This document shows, one piece after another, positions 48,801 through 60,348 of a stretch of 64,000 bases of DNA. Made by a program: the position numbers and the translations under genes. The first letter of the stretch is position 1. Every line of letters begins with the position of its first letter. Location: NCBI GenBank assembly GCA_015039465.1, contig MU130299.1, forward strand, positions 53,231 through 117,230, written 5' to 3'. This DNA is from Phlegmacium glaucopus (taxonomy: Eukaryota; Basidiomycota; Agaricomycetes; Agaricales; Cortinariaceae). The notes beneath the pieces were generated by a model that worked only from the letters and a program-made list of their open reading frames with translations, searched no databases and was not told where the DNA came from.

Positions 48801-51800
48801 TCAGAAACTCCTTTTCCTTCCCCTTATTATTATTGCTCCCATTTTTCTTCTTCGCAGGCGACCAAGACAAAGATCTAGCCTTTTTCCTTTTAGTGGAAGA
48901 TGTCGAAGTAGATGGACCTCCTCCATCCTCATCTGCAGTATGTGAAGCGTTTAAGGGTGCGGCGTTAGGTGGCGGTGCTTCCGGTAACCTTGGGTTAGAG
49001 CTGGATAAGTGTTGTTGTTGTTGCCATCTTGGAGGTCGTTTTCGGCGACGTTTACGTTTTGGGGTATCCATGTCATAATCTGAAGAAAATAGGGAGGGAG
49101 GGGAAGGAGTTTTCATTCAACTGTGGTTAGTCGGTTGATTTGTTGATATGGTTATAAAAAAAAAGGGAGGAAGAGAAGAAAATTATGTGTTGGTTCATGG
49201 ACATTCGCGCATGAAGACCCAAAAAAAAGGAAGGAAAAACCCATAAAATGGATGCAAAAAAAAAAACGAAGAGAGACAACCTACCAAGAATTTTCCAATC
49301 CTCCGTCCTCTTCCCCCCTCCCTCTCCTCCTTTTGTAACCTCCGCACCAGCACTCCCACTCCCACTAGCCACCCCTTCCCTCGCAGCACTCCACTTAGCT
49401 CTCTCAGCAGCGATAAAACTCAACGCTTCATCCAAATACCCCAACGAAGGCAACAACGCATCACTACCAGCATCATTACCAGCATCACCTCCCTCTGTAC
49501 CTCCAAATTGTCGCACTGTACCAACAGAAACCCCAATATCACCACCACCACTTAAATCATCATCCAACTCAGACCCTGTCGTATCCTCCATATGCGCCAC
49601 ATGTGAATCAGAATGATATGGACAGTGGGAGTGTTTGGAGTGGTTCGAGTTGGTGCGAGTGTGAGGTTTTGGATTTGGATTTGGATTTGGGTTTGGGTTT
49701 GGAATTGAGTGTGCGATGGAATGTGGAATGGATGGTTGAGAGTCGGTAGTTTTAGATATGGTTATGATTGTAATTGGAGCGGTCGTTATGGTCGTAGTTG
49801 TTTGTAGTTCTGAAACTAAGACACTAGCGCCAACAGTACTCGTACCCTCTCTCTCAGATCCACCAGAATCAGATTCAACATGAGGTCGTGCCTGTACATC
49901 ACTCTGCTGAAATTGAAGTTCAAGTTGACGACGTTGCTGTTGCTGCTTGAACTGTTTCATTGATGGGTGCTTTGTTAATAGTTGTTGCTGCTTCGTTAAC
50001 AGTGACTGTTGTACCTTGGGAGATGGTTGACCAAGATCAAGATCCACAACCGACCCCGACCCCACACCCAATCCCGAACCACCAGCAGACCCCAGACCAC
50101 CACCACCACCACCACCAGTGCCAACGTTCGAACTCCTCCCAGAAATAGAAACACGTTCATATTCTTCCAAATCCACACATTCCCAACCCGCTCTCTCAGG
50201 TTTATCTTCAGGTTTACCAAGGTTATCAGTCATCTCAGCCTTGTCAGGCTCTAAAACCTTCTCGATCGTTTTCGAGAGCAAAGCAGACGGTGACGATACA
50301 GAGGAAGGAGAGGGCGGAGGAGGAAGACCATCTTTGTTGTACGATGACGACGATAATAATGGGGAATGATTGTGATGTTGATTCGCCACCCCGCTTTGGC
50401 CTTGATGACTATTAGAATAAGATGAAGAAGTAGGACCGGAAGGAGACATAGACGCAGCAGCAGAAGGTAGAGGAACAGAATTAGATACAAGTACAACAGA
50501 TGGAGGAATAGACACAGCAGCAGCAGATGGAGGAAGAGACGGAGGAAGAGACACAGGTACAAGAGCAGTCGTAGTGGCAGTCGTCATCGTCGTCGATGAA
50601 TAAAAAGATAAACCTTGAATTTGAGTCGATAAATAAGAAGAGTTGGGGTGAGATGTCTGAGCTTGAGCTGGCGAAAGCGATTGCTGCGGCTGCGACTGCG
50701 AATGCTGCGAAAACGGCTGCAGCTGTAGCTGCAATTGCATTGACACCGGCAACTGCGTTTGCATTTGCGTTTGAGGTTGAATCAATACATAATCTCGTTG
50801 GATAGGCGAAAGTTCAATATGAGAATAAGAAGGAGAGGAAGAAGTCGGAACTGGAGACATCGAGGAATGGGAGGAACGGGAATAGATATCTCTGTCTCTT
50901 CTATCTTGAGAAAAAGGACGAGCATGAGGACGAGGGTAAGGGTCGGGATAAGCTTGAAGATCAAGATGATGATGAGAATATAGTTGTTGCTGATGGGGGT
51001 CATCTTCTGCATAAGAGTGAGGATGAACAGGGGGTTGGGAATGATCATGAGCAAGATCACGCAAACCCTCCATCGAAGTCTGTGTCTGAGTCTGTCCTAT
51101 CGACTGTTGCTGTGGTGGTGGAGGTAGTGGAGGTGGGTGACTCGGCAACACACCTCGAGGCAACGTATGAGATTGAGAATGAAACCTGCCACGATAACGA
51201 CGAAAATGGGAGAATGAATCTTCCTCATCATCTCGATCTTGGTCCTCGTCATCATACTGGTAGTGTTCAGCTATATCTGAATGTATATTTGAATCCTCGT
51301 TATCTTCGTTTTGAGGTTCCAAACGAGTTGATCTACCACCCTTCATCTCAGATGATTTTCGAGCTCGAAAAGAAGATTGTGAACCCTCTATTCAAAACAT
51401 ATAAAACCACACAAATGAGTTGAAAAAGGTTTCAGCTCGAGTTTCAACGTACCATAATTCGACGTATACCCAGAAACATGTCTCTGCTGCACGCGGGCAA
51501 ACCCGAACCCTAGGCCATATCCATAGGCACGACCTCTCTTCTCCGCCTCCGCTTCCTGCTCTTCACGATCATCATCAACAGGTCTAAACCCACCGCCATT
51601 CCTCCCGCCTCTCTTCCAGTCAACCGCAAACGATTCAGGGGTTTGATCTGGGGTGCTTAAATCGTCGACTATGATCGTTCCTCGCCCACCACCAATATCT
51701 ATGCCTCGGGTAAGTGAAAATGTGGAGGTGGACGTTTCGATACCCAACCTAGGAGGTTGGGAAGGTGGCAAGGAGGCGGAAGGCGGCTGTTGTTGAGGTA

Positions 51801-52698
51801 GATAAGGATTTGGATTTGGATTAGTAGGAATGGACGGGTTGTTTAGTGGGGGCAGTGATAAATGGGATACGGAAGCGTCGTCAGATATTGTCTGTGTTGG
51901 GGGGTGAATGAGTACGGTTCGATGTTGTTGTTGTACAGGAGGACAAAAAGTAGTCGTAGACACAGAGTTATAAGATCTTTGTGACTTTAAAGACCCAGAA
52001 GTTGGAACTGTTCTTTGCGACTTTAAAGACCCAGAAGTTGGAACCGTTCGTTGTGCCAGTACCTGATCAGGCTCACTTATATCTGGGATCTGATAGGACA
52101 AGGTTGAGGAATAGGATAGAGGGTTGAGAGCAGAGGAGTCAGAGACGAGAGGGACAGGTACGGCGACATCTGGATCCTGTGGTTGTAGTGAAGGGACGGA
52201 GCTCAAACGGTCGTCAAAGGATAATTCGGAGTTAATCTCGACAGTACGCCCTCCTTCCGTTGATCCCACAGAATTGTCATCCTCATCTCTAATCCTTTCA
52301 ATATTAGGGCTATACAAGTATGATGCAATTGGTGCATGATTCCATACTGTGGATTCTTCCTGAAGAACACTGCTGCTCGGTGGTCGAGTAAAAGAGGAGG
52401 TGGATGGTGGATGGGCTGGTGGTTGACTACTATTTTGAAAATCACTATCCACCACACTTTGATCAGGCTGGAAAGTCGTAGTCGTCGAGGTCGTTGGGGA
52501 GTGTATCTGAACTGGTATTCTAGGAGGTGGTTGGAGATACGTCCATGCCCGTAGAACTGTCGTAAAAGCACCCAGATCTGGTTGCTCATCTGAAGTCGGT
52601 TCTGATTGAGGAGCTGAATCGGTAGAGGACATAGAGGAGGATGGGGAGAGAGGGTGTAAGTGTACGGATGGAGGCGACGTTGTGTCGCTCATTGTCAT
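45840..52698 (-). CDS. Very large NYN-domain protein with long disordered N-terminus
   Basis: One gene of about 2,000 codons, shown by clean splice joins between its large open frames: exons 52698-51453, 51387-49285, 49079-47405, 47339-46762, from 46697, and final exons to 45840. The joins rebuild TSNYEGSQSSF, DWKILDYDMDTPKRK, VFIDHSNILIG and SVTRRVVVTSSP. The start is MTMSDTTSP (ATG 52698). The first about 1,350 residues are low complexity: Ser/Pro/Gln/Thr runs, poly-Q, KRKRRRKRPPRW and other basic nuclear-signal-like stretches. The C-terminal part is a split NYN (PIN-like ribonuclease fold) domain: VFIDHSNIL strand with acidic residue, GTGMDRD insert, STIVLATGDGNMGEFNEEGF with the conserved Asp, then ALRRGWKVELYAWEDGL and SRAWRREFGEG. 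The acidic catalytic-type residues are present, so RNA cleavage or binding is plausible by family. Substrate unknown. Confidence 0.8.
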
Positions 52699-52924
52699 AG
52701 AGTTAAGAAAGAGCGTGACTCGGACGGACTCGCGTACAGTAATCCAATGGTCCACCTGTCCTCTGTACCACTTTTATTTGGCCTCCTCCTTCGTGTAAGT
52801 TTCTCGCTTTCCCTGGCAAATGCACTCTGAAGGGGTGGGAAACCAAATTTGGCCAGTCGCGGCACCAGTAATTCAACTCTGAGCGCTCGCTCCTGGCTCT
52901 CGATCTTGGCTCTCGAATTGCAGC
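52699..52924. promoter_or_regulatory. 226-bp divergent promoter between the NYN gene and ATG12
   Basis: The two start codons face away from each other with only 226 bases between them, so the core promoters must overlap. No specific operator recognised; several repeated ctctc/gagcgctcg blocks are visible near 52870-52910. Confidence 0.45.
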
Positions 52925-53535
52925 ATGGCTCAAACGGCCGGGGCCCCTGACTTGACTCCTCGACAGGGTACTCGCGCTCTTCCAACGTGGAATATGAATG
53001 ATGAGTTGGAAGATGAAACACTAAAGCTATTTGAAACGTACAAGAGAAAGGATTCTTCCAAGGGTATGCGAATATCTGGCGCCTATTTCCTGATAAGCTT
53101 TAAATAATTGTCCATATAGTTGTTGTGCGCTTCAAAGGCGTCGGGAACGCGCCAATCATGAAACAGAACATGTACAAGATTACGGCTACCAATCGATTTC
53201 AAGCTGTGATTCAATTCTTGAGAAGAGAACTGGGGTGGCAAAGTGGAGAGCCCCTAGTACGTTCATGATTCACGCTTTCGACACCATGAATGAAGAACTA
53301 TTGTTGCGCCAGTTTCTATATATTAATTCCACCTTTTCGCCGGCTCCAGATGATACTGTATTGAACCTCTTTAAGGTCGGTGGTTTACTTCTTCATTGCT
53401 CTCGTTCTTTATTAACAAATCTAGTCTTTTTCAACTGAGGGTTATCTCATTGTCAATTACAGGTGAACGCCATCTTATCTCATTGACTTTGTTCATACTG
53501 ATTCTACGTTCAGTACGACGCCTGCTTGGGGGTAA
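52925..53535 (+). CDS. ATG12: Autophagy ubiquitin-like protein Atg12
   Basis: Ubiquitin-like modifier conjugated to Atg5 for autophagosome formation. Five exons: 52925-53063, 53120-53256, 53313-53375, 53425-53462 and 53514-53535, all joining in frame. N-terminal extension MAQTAGAPDLTPRQGTRALP, then the beta-grasp fold starting KVVVRFKGVGNAPIMKQNMY, followed by ITATNRFQAVIQFLRRELGW and PLFLYINSTFSPAPDDTVLNLF. It ends FSTEGYLIVNYSTTPAWG with the essential terminal glycine directly before TAA. About 130 residues, a normal size for fungi. The last exon is only 22 bases, including the stop, and encodes the STTPAWG end; missing it would lose the conjugating glycine. Expressed away from the NYN gene from a 226-bp shared intergenic region. 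Confidence 0.92.
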
Positions 53536-53572
53536 TCATCTCAGGATCCACAATATTCATTTACGAGGAGGA

Positions 53573-55183
53573 TTAGACGCAGCAGCAGAAGGTAGAGGAA
53601 CAGAATTGGATACAAGTGCAACGAATGGAGCAACGAATGGAGGAAGAGACACAGGTACAAGAAGAGCAGTCGCAGTGGCAGTCGTCGTGAATAAAAAAAT
53701 AAACTTTTGAATTCGAGTCGATAAATAAGAAGAGTTGGGGTGAGATGTCCAAGCTTAGGCTTGCGAAAGCGATTGCCGCAGCTGCGACTGTGGATACTGC
53801 GAAAACGGCTGCAGCTGTAGTTGCTAATAGACTTGCTATGAGAATAGGGAGAGGAAGAAGTCGGAGCTGAAGACATCGAGGACTGTCCTATCGACTGCTG
53901 CGGCGGTGGTGGTAGCTGAATCGGCAACACACCTCAAGGTGGTGTATGGGTTTGAGAATGAAACCTGCCACGATAATGACGATAATGGAGAATGAATAAC
54001 TGTCCCCCTCTTCCTCATCATCTCGGTCTTGATCGATGATCCTCGTGATCATACTGATAGTGTTCAGCTATATCTGAATGTATATTTGAATCCTCGTTAT
54101 CTTCGTTTTGAGGTTCCAAACGAGTTGATCTACCACCTTACATCTCAGATGATTTTCGAACTCGAAAAGAAGATTGTGAACCTCTATTCAAAACGTATAA
54201 AACCACACAAATGAGGTGAAAAGGTCTCAGCTAAAGTTTCAACGTACCGTAACTCGACGTATACCCAGAAACATCTCTGCTGCACGCGGCCAAACTGAGA
54301 CAGAAGCTGTAAGACCTAAAGGCCGCAGGAAGCTGTGTCATATTGACGTGTAGAGTTGGAAGGTGAGAGTGATGAGAGTCGGAAGATGGCCCAGAACCCA
54401 CAGCAGTGTCAGATGAAGTTCGCTAAGCTATATCCATACGCATGACTTCTCTTGTCCGCCTCCTCTTCCTCCTGCTCGTCACGATCATCATCAACAGGTC
54501 TAAACCTGCCGCCACTCCTCCCGCCTCTCTTCCAGTTAACCAAAAACGATTCAGGGGCTTGATCTGGGGTGCTCGTTCCTCGCCCACCGTCAATATATAT
54601 GCCTCTGGTAAGTGAAAATGTGGAGGTGAACGTTGGAATTTGGATTTGGATTAGTAGGAACGGGCGGATCGTTTAGTGGAGTGATCAATGAGATACAGAA
54701 GCGTCATCAGATATTGTCTGTGTTGGGGGGTGAATGAGTACAGTTCGATGTTGTTGAACAGTAGGACAAAAGTAGTCGTAGACGCAGACTTATAAGACCT
54801 TTGGTGACTTTAAAGACCCAGAAGTTGGAACTGTTCGTTGTGCCAGTACCTGATCAGGCTCACTTATATCTGGGATCTGATAGGACAAGATTGAAGAATA
54901 GGATGGAGGGTTGAGAGCAGAGGAGTCAGAGACGAGAGGGAAAGGTACGGCGATATCTGGATCCTGTGGTTGTGGTGAAGGGACGGAACTCAAAGAACGG
55001 TCGTCGAATGACAATTCGGAGTTAATCTCCCTCCTTCCGTTGATCCCACAGAATTATCATCCTCATCTGTAATCCTTTCAATACTAGGCTATACAAGTAT
55101 GATGCGATTGGTGCATGATTCCATGCTGTGGATTCTTCATGAAGAACACTGCTGCTCGGTGGTCGAGTAAAAGAGGAGGTGGA
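53573..55183 (-). pseudogene. Truncated, decayed duplicate of the 5' part of the NYN-protein gene
   Basis: The interval matches 50449-52404 of the intact NYN gene in the same orientation and order, including the splice region around 51390-51450 (at about 54185-54250). It carries deletions (1,611 bases versus about 1,956), point changes, and a 130-base insertion near 54295-54426 with no counterpart. The reading frame is repeatedly broken, the start region and the whole NYN domain are absent, so it cannot make the protein. It begins 37 bases after the ATG12 stop codon. Confidence 0.85.
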
Positions 55184-58100
55184 CGATATTATGGTTGACT
55201 AAGTACTATTAAGTACATCTTTTTGTCGCCGATCAAATATCTTCAGAATGACTACATGTCTTGCTTAGTATTTGCAGGGGACCTGCTGGCTTTCATCCAC
55301 TTAAATAATATTTTCAGAATTTTTACCAAGTTATTTGAAGCTACAGAGTAAAAAGTTGAAATTGATCAGCTTGCATTACTAGTTGAAACCTGGAAACTAG
55401 AAAACTCGGAAACCTATGTCCAATTGCTTGGGATATAAATTCTACAAAGAAATCTCTACCATGTAGTAGTTACTCTAGCATTGGTGTTTCTGGGTTTCTG
55501 GGTTTCTAGGTTTCCTGAAGCCCGAAGCCAATGAAAAAAATGCTGATGCTGATTGGGGGCCCAAAGTCAAAAGGTTTTCCAAAAGTGCCTGGATGCTATT
55601 TTACTAAATTACGGACAATAATAAGGGTACCAATCAATACCAGGCATCAATTTTGAGTTGCCAGTTAGACGTTAGGGGTTTAGAACTTGAACATGGGAAC
55701 TATAAAAGTTACATGTAACCCTAGAAAAGCGTCACGCTCATCCATCGATGCATCTATCATAGTTCAATTTGTCATAGCTTCAGAGGTATCACTCTCTGAA
55801 CCAAGCTCAGATCATTTAAAATTCCTCTAGGACGAGTCAATGTGCACCGAACCTGCTAGATATTTGACTTCCTTGGGCTTTGGCAACATCGCGCAAGAAA
55901 CCCTTCTTCGTCACCTTTGACCCAGTCATCTGGTTAATTTCAAGACCTCTTCCAAATTCTCATGTTCATTTCCAAGCTCCTAGAAGATTCGAAACCCGTC
56001 ACTGGGCCTTTGATCAGGTCAAATGCTCACCAATCCACGTACCACACTGGCAACCTAAGAACGAGATAACGTCAAGAATTCTGAAGAAGATTCATATTGA
56101 ACTTTGCTACCTCGACTTCCTTGGAAGAAGCCCTCTACCACTTTCTTCAACTTTGACCCAGCCATTTGGTCGCTCTCATCACTTCTTATGTTCATTCAAA
56201 GCTCCTAGAAGGTTCGAAACCCGGTCACCAGTAGGCCTTAAACCAGGTCAAATACCTGTTAATCCCCATACTACCATTTACAACCGGAAGAGTGGAAGTG
56301 ACCCTGCTCATGACATACTGTTTCTAGAGATCCGCGATGCCACAAGACGAGAATTCGAATTACAATGGCACCTCAAACAATCTAAATGGTAATAACTATG
56401 TATGTATCTCATGCAGGCAGGCCACAGGCCGCATCATCTGATAGGACCAGCTGTATATATTTAAGGTTTGTCACTGTCCGGCTTATTGGCTTATAATAAA
56501 CGTTCCATTGTCTAGGCTTGAGCTTGACAGTTTTGGTTTGAGCTTGACAGTTTTGGTTGACAATTCAGTGGTCCTCCATGTCTTTTGAGATAGGATACAA
56601 GCTAAGCGGTATGCTCAGGTTATTGCAGTTTGCAAACTTATTTTCTGTCTCCTAATTAACTCATTGACTTCTTTCGTTGCTCTCACAGATACAAAAAAAA
56701 CTGCACCTTCTCGGACTTCTTTCACCTTTTTCGGTCATCTCCGAATATTCCCGCCCGCGAAATATAACAGTTACAAGTTCTCACTTTTCGCCGAAATATT
56801 AGGAAGCCCCTCATACCCCGCTATGGATACTTATTTCATGACAGGCATGACGCGTGATGGTATGAGCATATGTTTTACTTGTTGGATGCTCCCCAAGTCG
56901 CAATCTGGTGGCGAGGATTTCAATTACTCTTGTCATCCTTGCCTGTGACCTGTGAAATATGTCCTATACATTGGATTGCGCCATTTTGAGATGCTCACCA
57001 TTCTCGTAAACGATCCGTCTCAGTGTTCACGCACCTGGAGGAATCAAGTGACCTTCATCTCTCGCGGGTTGAAGCGAAGCCTTACGTATAGCCATCCCCC
57101 CAGGCTAAACCTCGCTGTCGACTTAGACTACCGATGTCAAATGGCCATTTATGCGCAACCTAAGTATCAACCCTTACCACTATTCTAGGGGGCTTGGCAG
57201 GTCCATTTTCTGAGCCGTCATGAATGGCGACCCAGACCGACGGGCCTTCGTAAGCTACGAGTTTTTTTTGTTCATAGTGCCTTTTTAAACCCTCCAAGCC
57301 GGTTTTGTAGATCATCGATGGTCTCACCAGCGCCCGGGGCACCCTGGTTCTTTTTTTCGGGGCCCGCTCTTTCATTCCATTCCACTTTCTATCTATGTGG
57401 GCCGTGCTGGCATACAATTAGAATGTTACTTCACCGCAGTACTTGACCACGTAACGGCGCCGCGGCTACATGCATTGTTATAACGCCGCTATGTATGTCA
57501 ATGGATCCATCAGTGTAGCAATAAGTCCCGAGTATCGTGATGATTGGATAGTTGGAAGACTCCGAGTTATGAATATCTTTTGCCAAACCTTGGCGTTGAA
57601 TCGCTCTGCCAACTACAGTATTCATGCGGCCTTCGGCACTCAGTGCTTGAGGCTAACACTTACGTTTTAGACCTGTAATTTTTTGATATACCTGTTGTTT
57701 ACAGCTGTTCTCATATCTGTAGACGTTTTCAAATTTTCGCCTTTGTTTGTGACAAACACCCAAAAATAGTATGCCTTCACACTCCACTACGCCCCAATAT
57801 CCAATGCTAGCCTCGGAGGGGATTCGTCATGCCGGGCGTAGCCACGGCCCACACCTCAAGTTCAATCATATATGGTAACTGGCACTGCTGACAACTACTC
57901 CACTGTGCAAGGGGGCCCAAGGATCTTAAAAATGACATGGGGTCAGTAAATTTTTTTAAGCCATTTGGAGGGACCCCCCTCCCCCTCTTATGCCCAAATA
58001 TGGATATGTCAGACCAAAAATGGTAATTCCAAGAAAAACATATCATATTTTTAAAATTTGCAAGGTATCTATGGACACATGAAGGCCAGCAATGAGCCTG

Positions 58101-58979
58101 CAGTCTGTGTTGGCTTCTTCATTGCACTCAGGACAACATGTGATTATTGTATTACCTTGTAGTGTCATATTTTATATTTTTATTTTACTGGTAAATGAAC
58201 AGTAAATTTCATTTCTTCCACTACTACAGTGTCCCTGAGGCCTTTAAATGAAGCTCAGTGTCTATCTCAACAAGTATGGCAATCTAATTGTTGCTACAGG
58301 GCATTAAAAATATACTTTTATCTTTTTGTAGTAAATTTTTTTAACTCTATGGAGACCCCTCCCCCCCCCCTACCCCCAGTTCGGGATTCCAATCCCGGGG
58401 CCCCCTTGCCACTGTGGAGACCAATCTACCTAGGCTAGTTTGTAAGCACAGGCACACAATGCGAAATTTCGAGAACATTTACAGATATGAGAACAGCTGT
58501 AAATTATGTACAAGTAATATACTTTACGACTACCTACAAAATGCTACGCCGTTTCGAGAGTTTCTTTCAGTGTATGCTTGTGTTTGGTGTAAACATCTTG
58601 GTAAAGTGCAGGAGACTTGGTTGCTATATTTCAGCCCTACACTCCCCTCTTCTCGCTCACAGCCTCCCTCTTCTGAATACAATAACCATGTCATAGTAAT
58701 ATATGCAGTGGTCAACAGGAACTCTTCGAGATTTACGGTCCTGTCGTCTGAGTAGGACCTAACAAAGTTGATGTTTCGACTATACAGAACTATATTCCAT
58801 CCACAAATTCAATAAGTGCAATTTTTATAAGGGTCTATTGACGTATGTCACCCCTATGCCTCAGATTCAGCCAAAACAAACCCTATTTTACTGTTCATAG
58901 CAATGACAGTAATCATGCATGCGTACAACAGTGAATATATGCGCCTTTTTCAGGTTCAAATAATTTGTTTATCTTCAGA
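55184..58979. other. 3.8-kb repeat-rich region, no intact gene
   Basis: AT-rich DNA with short tandem tracts (for example tttctgggtttctgggtttc around 55490) and homopolymer runs (C-tracts near 57975 and 58355). Contains the direct repeat pair listed separately. Short frames (56664-56948, 57470-57670) lack motifs. The feel is of decayed transposon DNA, but no domain is readable. Confidence 0.4.
55866..56290. repeat. Two diverged direct repeats of about 160 bases
   Basis: Units at about 55866-56035 and 56108-56265 share the same order of blocks: cttctt...ctttgacccag, then catctgg/catttgg, then ttcattt/ttcatt, then aagctcctagaag.ttcgaaacc and aggtcaaat. The repeat gives the overlapping open frame (plus 55880-56392) its doubled APRRFETR motif. 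That frame starts with TTG and has no ATG at its head, so I do not call it a gene. Confidence 0.6.
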
Positions 58980-59366
58980 ATGACCACACTGGACATGCCT
59001 GTTGAAATTAGGGGTCAGATTGAAGAACAAAGACTCGACTGGTTACTAGACACAAGGCAGGAACTAGTGAGAGCGGGGATACAAAATGTATTGGTTCAAT
59101 CCGATGAGGGTTACCACCCCCAAGGGACTAGAATATATACAAAAGTACAACGAGGCTGTGTATTAAGACAGTGCTACGATAACGAGGACATTCCGCTATT
59201 GGTCAGTATCCAGCTGGCTCATGATGATGCAATATGGTGTGATAACAACATGATTAGATTGAATATTCCAACAATGCCAACCATTCTATTCAACGGAAGT
59301 CATATGCTCTTCACTGTACACACAACAATGTTGCTCAATTTCAAGCTGAAATGCACAAATAGCTAA
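58980..59366 (+). CDS. Isolated open frame of unknown function, possibly from a mobile element
   Basis: 128 codons from the ATG at 58980 (MTTLDMPVEIRGQIEEQRLD) to TAA at 59364-59366. The composition is protein-like, with a charged amphipathic N-terminus, a VLVQSDEGYHPQG segment, and a C-terminal run LLVSIQLAHDDAIWCDNNM. I recognise no family. A TTTTTCAG-type acceptor lies just upstream (near 58953), so it may be a downstream exon. It sits among transposable-element remains. Low confidence that it is a host gene. Confidence 0.3.
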   Translation: MTTLDMPVEIRGQIEEQRLDWLLDTRQELVRAGIQNVLVQSDEGYHPQGTRIYTKVQRGCVLRQCYDNEDIPLLVSIQLAHDDAIWCDNNMIRLNIPTMPTILFNGSHMLFTVHTTMLLNFKLKCTNS

Positions 59367-59627
59367 TAAATGTAAGAATTTTACTTCATTTTCTGCCCAA
59401 GGCTGACTATAACATTGAAATCCAAGAATTTTGGAAGGTATTTGTGGAAAAACAATTGTTGAATGTTTAGCCCTATTCCAACATCTTTCAGTCAATGTAG
59501 TGGTTTCTTCGTTTAGTTATTGCCTCAGAGCAGTGGGCCATGGATGTGGAGGACCCCCCTTCCACAGCAATAAACAACTTCCCTAGATGTGCATCAGCAA
59601 ACTCCAATTTTTGTCATAGTGAGTTAT

Positions 59628-59715
59628 AGCAAAATATAGTAAAGTATAGCATGGGTCCCTATCTCTGTAGTGCTACAGAGACAGGGACCCATGCTATACC
59701 TTACTATATTTTGCT
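59628..59715. repeat. Near-perfect 88-bp hairpin
   Basis: Arms 59628-59670 and 59673-59715 are reverse complements over about 43 bases with one mismatch and a single-base gap. Two bases form the loop. Inner arm ends are ctctgtag and ctacagag; outer ends are agcaaaatatagt and actatattttgct. It could be a tiny MITE or a transcript hairpin. Confidence 0.85.
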
Positions 59716-60216
59716 GATGTGGCATTCTTGTAAACATCCAAACCACACTCTGTAACTTTCCTTTGACTAAACTTTACTCACTTGTTCCTAGCGTAGCTGT
59801 TAGGGCAACTGTGACACTGACTTAGTCAAGCTAGCAGGGGATCCAAAGTTAATAATATTTCAGAAAAGATATCTACAAGTGACTTACCTAGCAGGGGATC
59901 CAAAGAGGAAAGGATGGGGATCCCTGCTAGGCTGGGGGTGTTTAAGTACTAATATGGACATAATGGAGATATAAAATAAATAAAGGAATGATATGATAAT
60001 AATTAATTAATTAAATAAGAAGTGGTGTGATGTGAAAAATAGAAATAAAAGACAGAGTGAAATGGAGGATCAGAGTCGGAGCAGAACTACGGGGTTCCAG
60101 AGTAAACCGGTGACGGAAGCGGAGTTGGACGGAAGGTCGGAGGTCGTCAGAAAGGCGGGATGTATGATTCTGAGGTTGAGGTTTGGGTTGAAGTTGGGTG
60201 TCCCCTAACAGTAGCT

Positions 60217-60315
60217 GTGACGAAAAGATACACAAGTGATGGTTAGGTAGCTGGTGTAACATTTTAGTCACACAAGAGTTCAACAGACAGTTTAAACAAT
60301 GTGAATTTCACTAAA
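60217..60315. repeat. Copy 1 of a 100-bp direct repeat (partner 61203-61302)
   Basis: Shares tgatgaaaagatacacaagtg-type sequence and aggtagctggtgtaacattt with 61203-61302 at roughly 90% identity, in the same orientation. The pair flanks about 900 bases including a hAT-like element. Possibly parts of one older element that was duplicated. Confidence 0.7.
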
Positions 60316-60348
60316 GAAAAACTATCTAAATTCTGTGCTGCTTTTATA

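Noticed and set aside
49127..51346. Separate 739-residue gene
   Set aside because: It has no separate start context and joins both neighbours in frame through GT-AG introns (EGSQSSF and DWKILDYDMD), so it is the middle of the NYN-domain gene.
52698..52755. Earlier start for the NYN protein (MDHWITVRE)
   Set aside because: It would run into the 226-bp divergent promoter; MTMSDTTSP at 52698 has better context and a typical start.
44080..53535. An autophagy gene cluster (Atg27-like plus ATG12)
   Set aside because: The two genes are separated by the unrelated 7-kb NYN gene and do not share a promoter; nearness may be chance.
55880..56392. 170-codon plus-strand gene
   Set aside because: No ATG at its head (TTG), contains two diverged direct repeats, and no known motif; better explained as repeat DNA.
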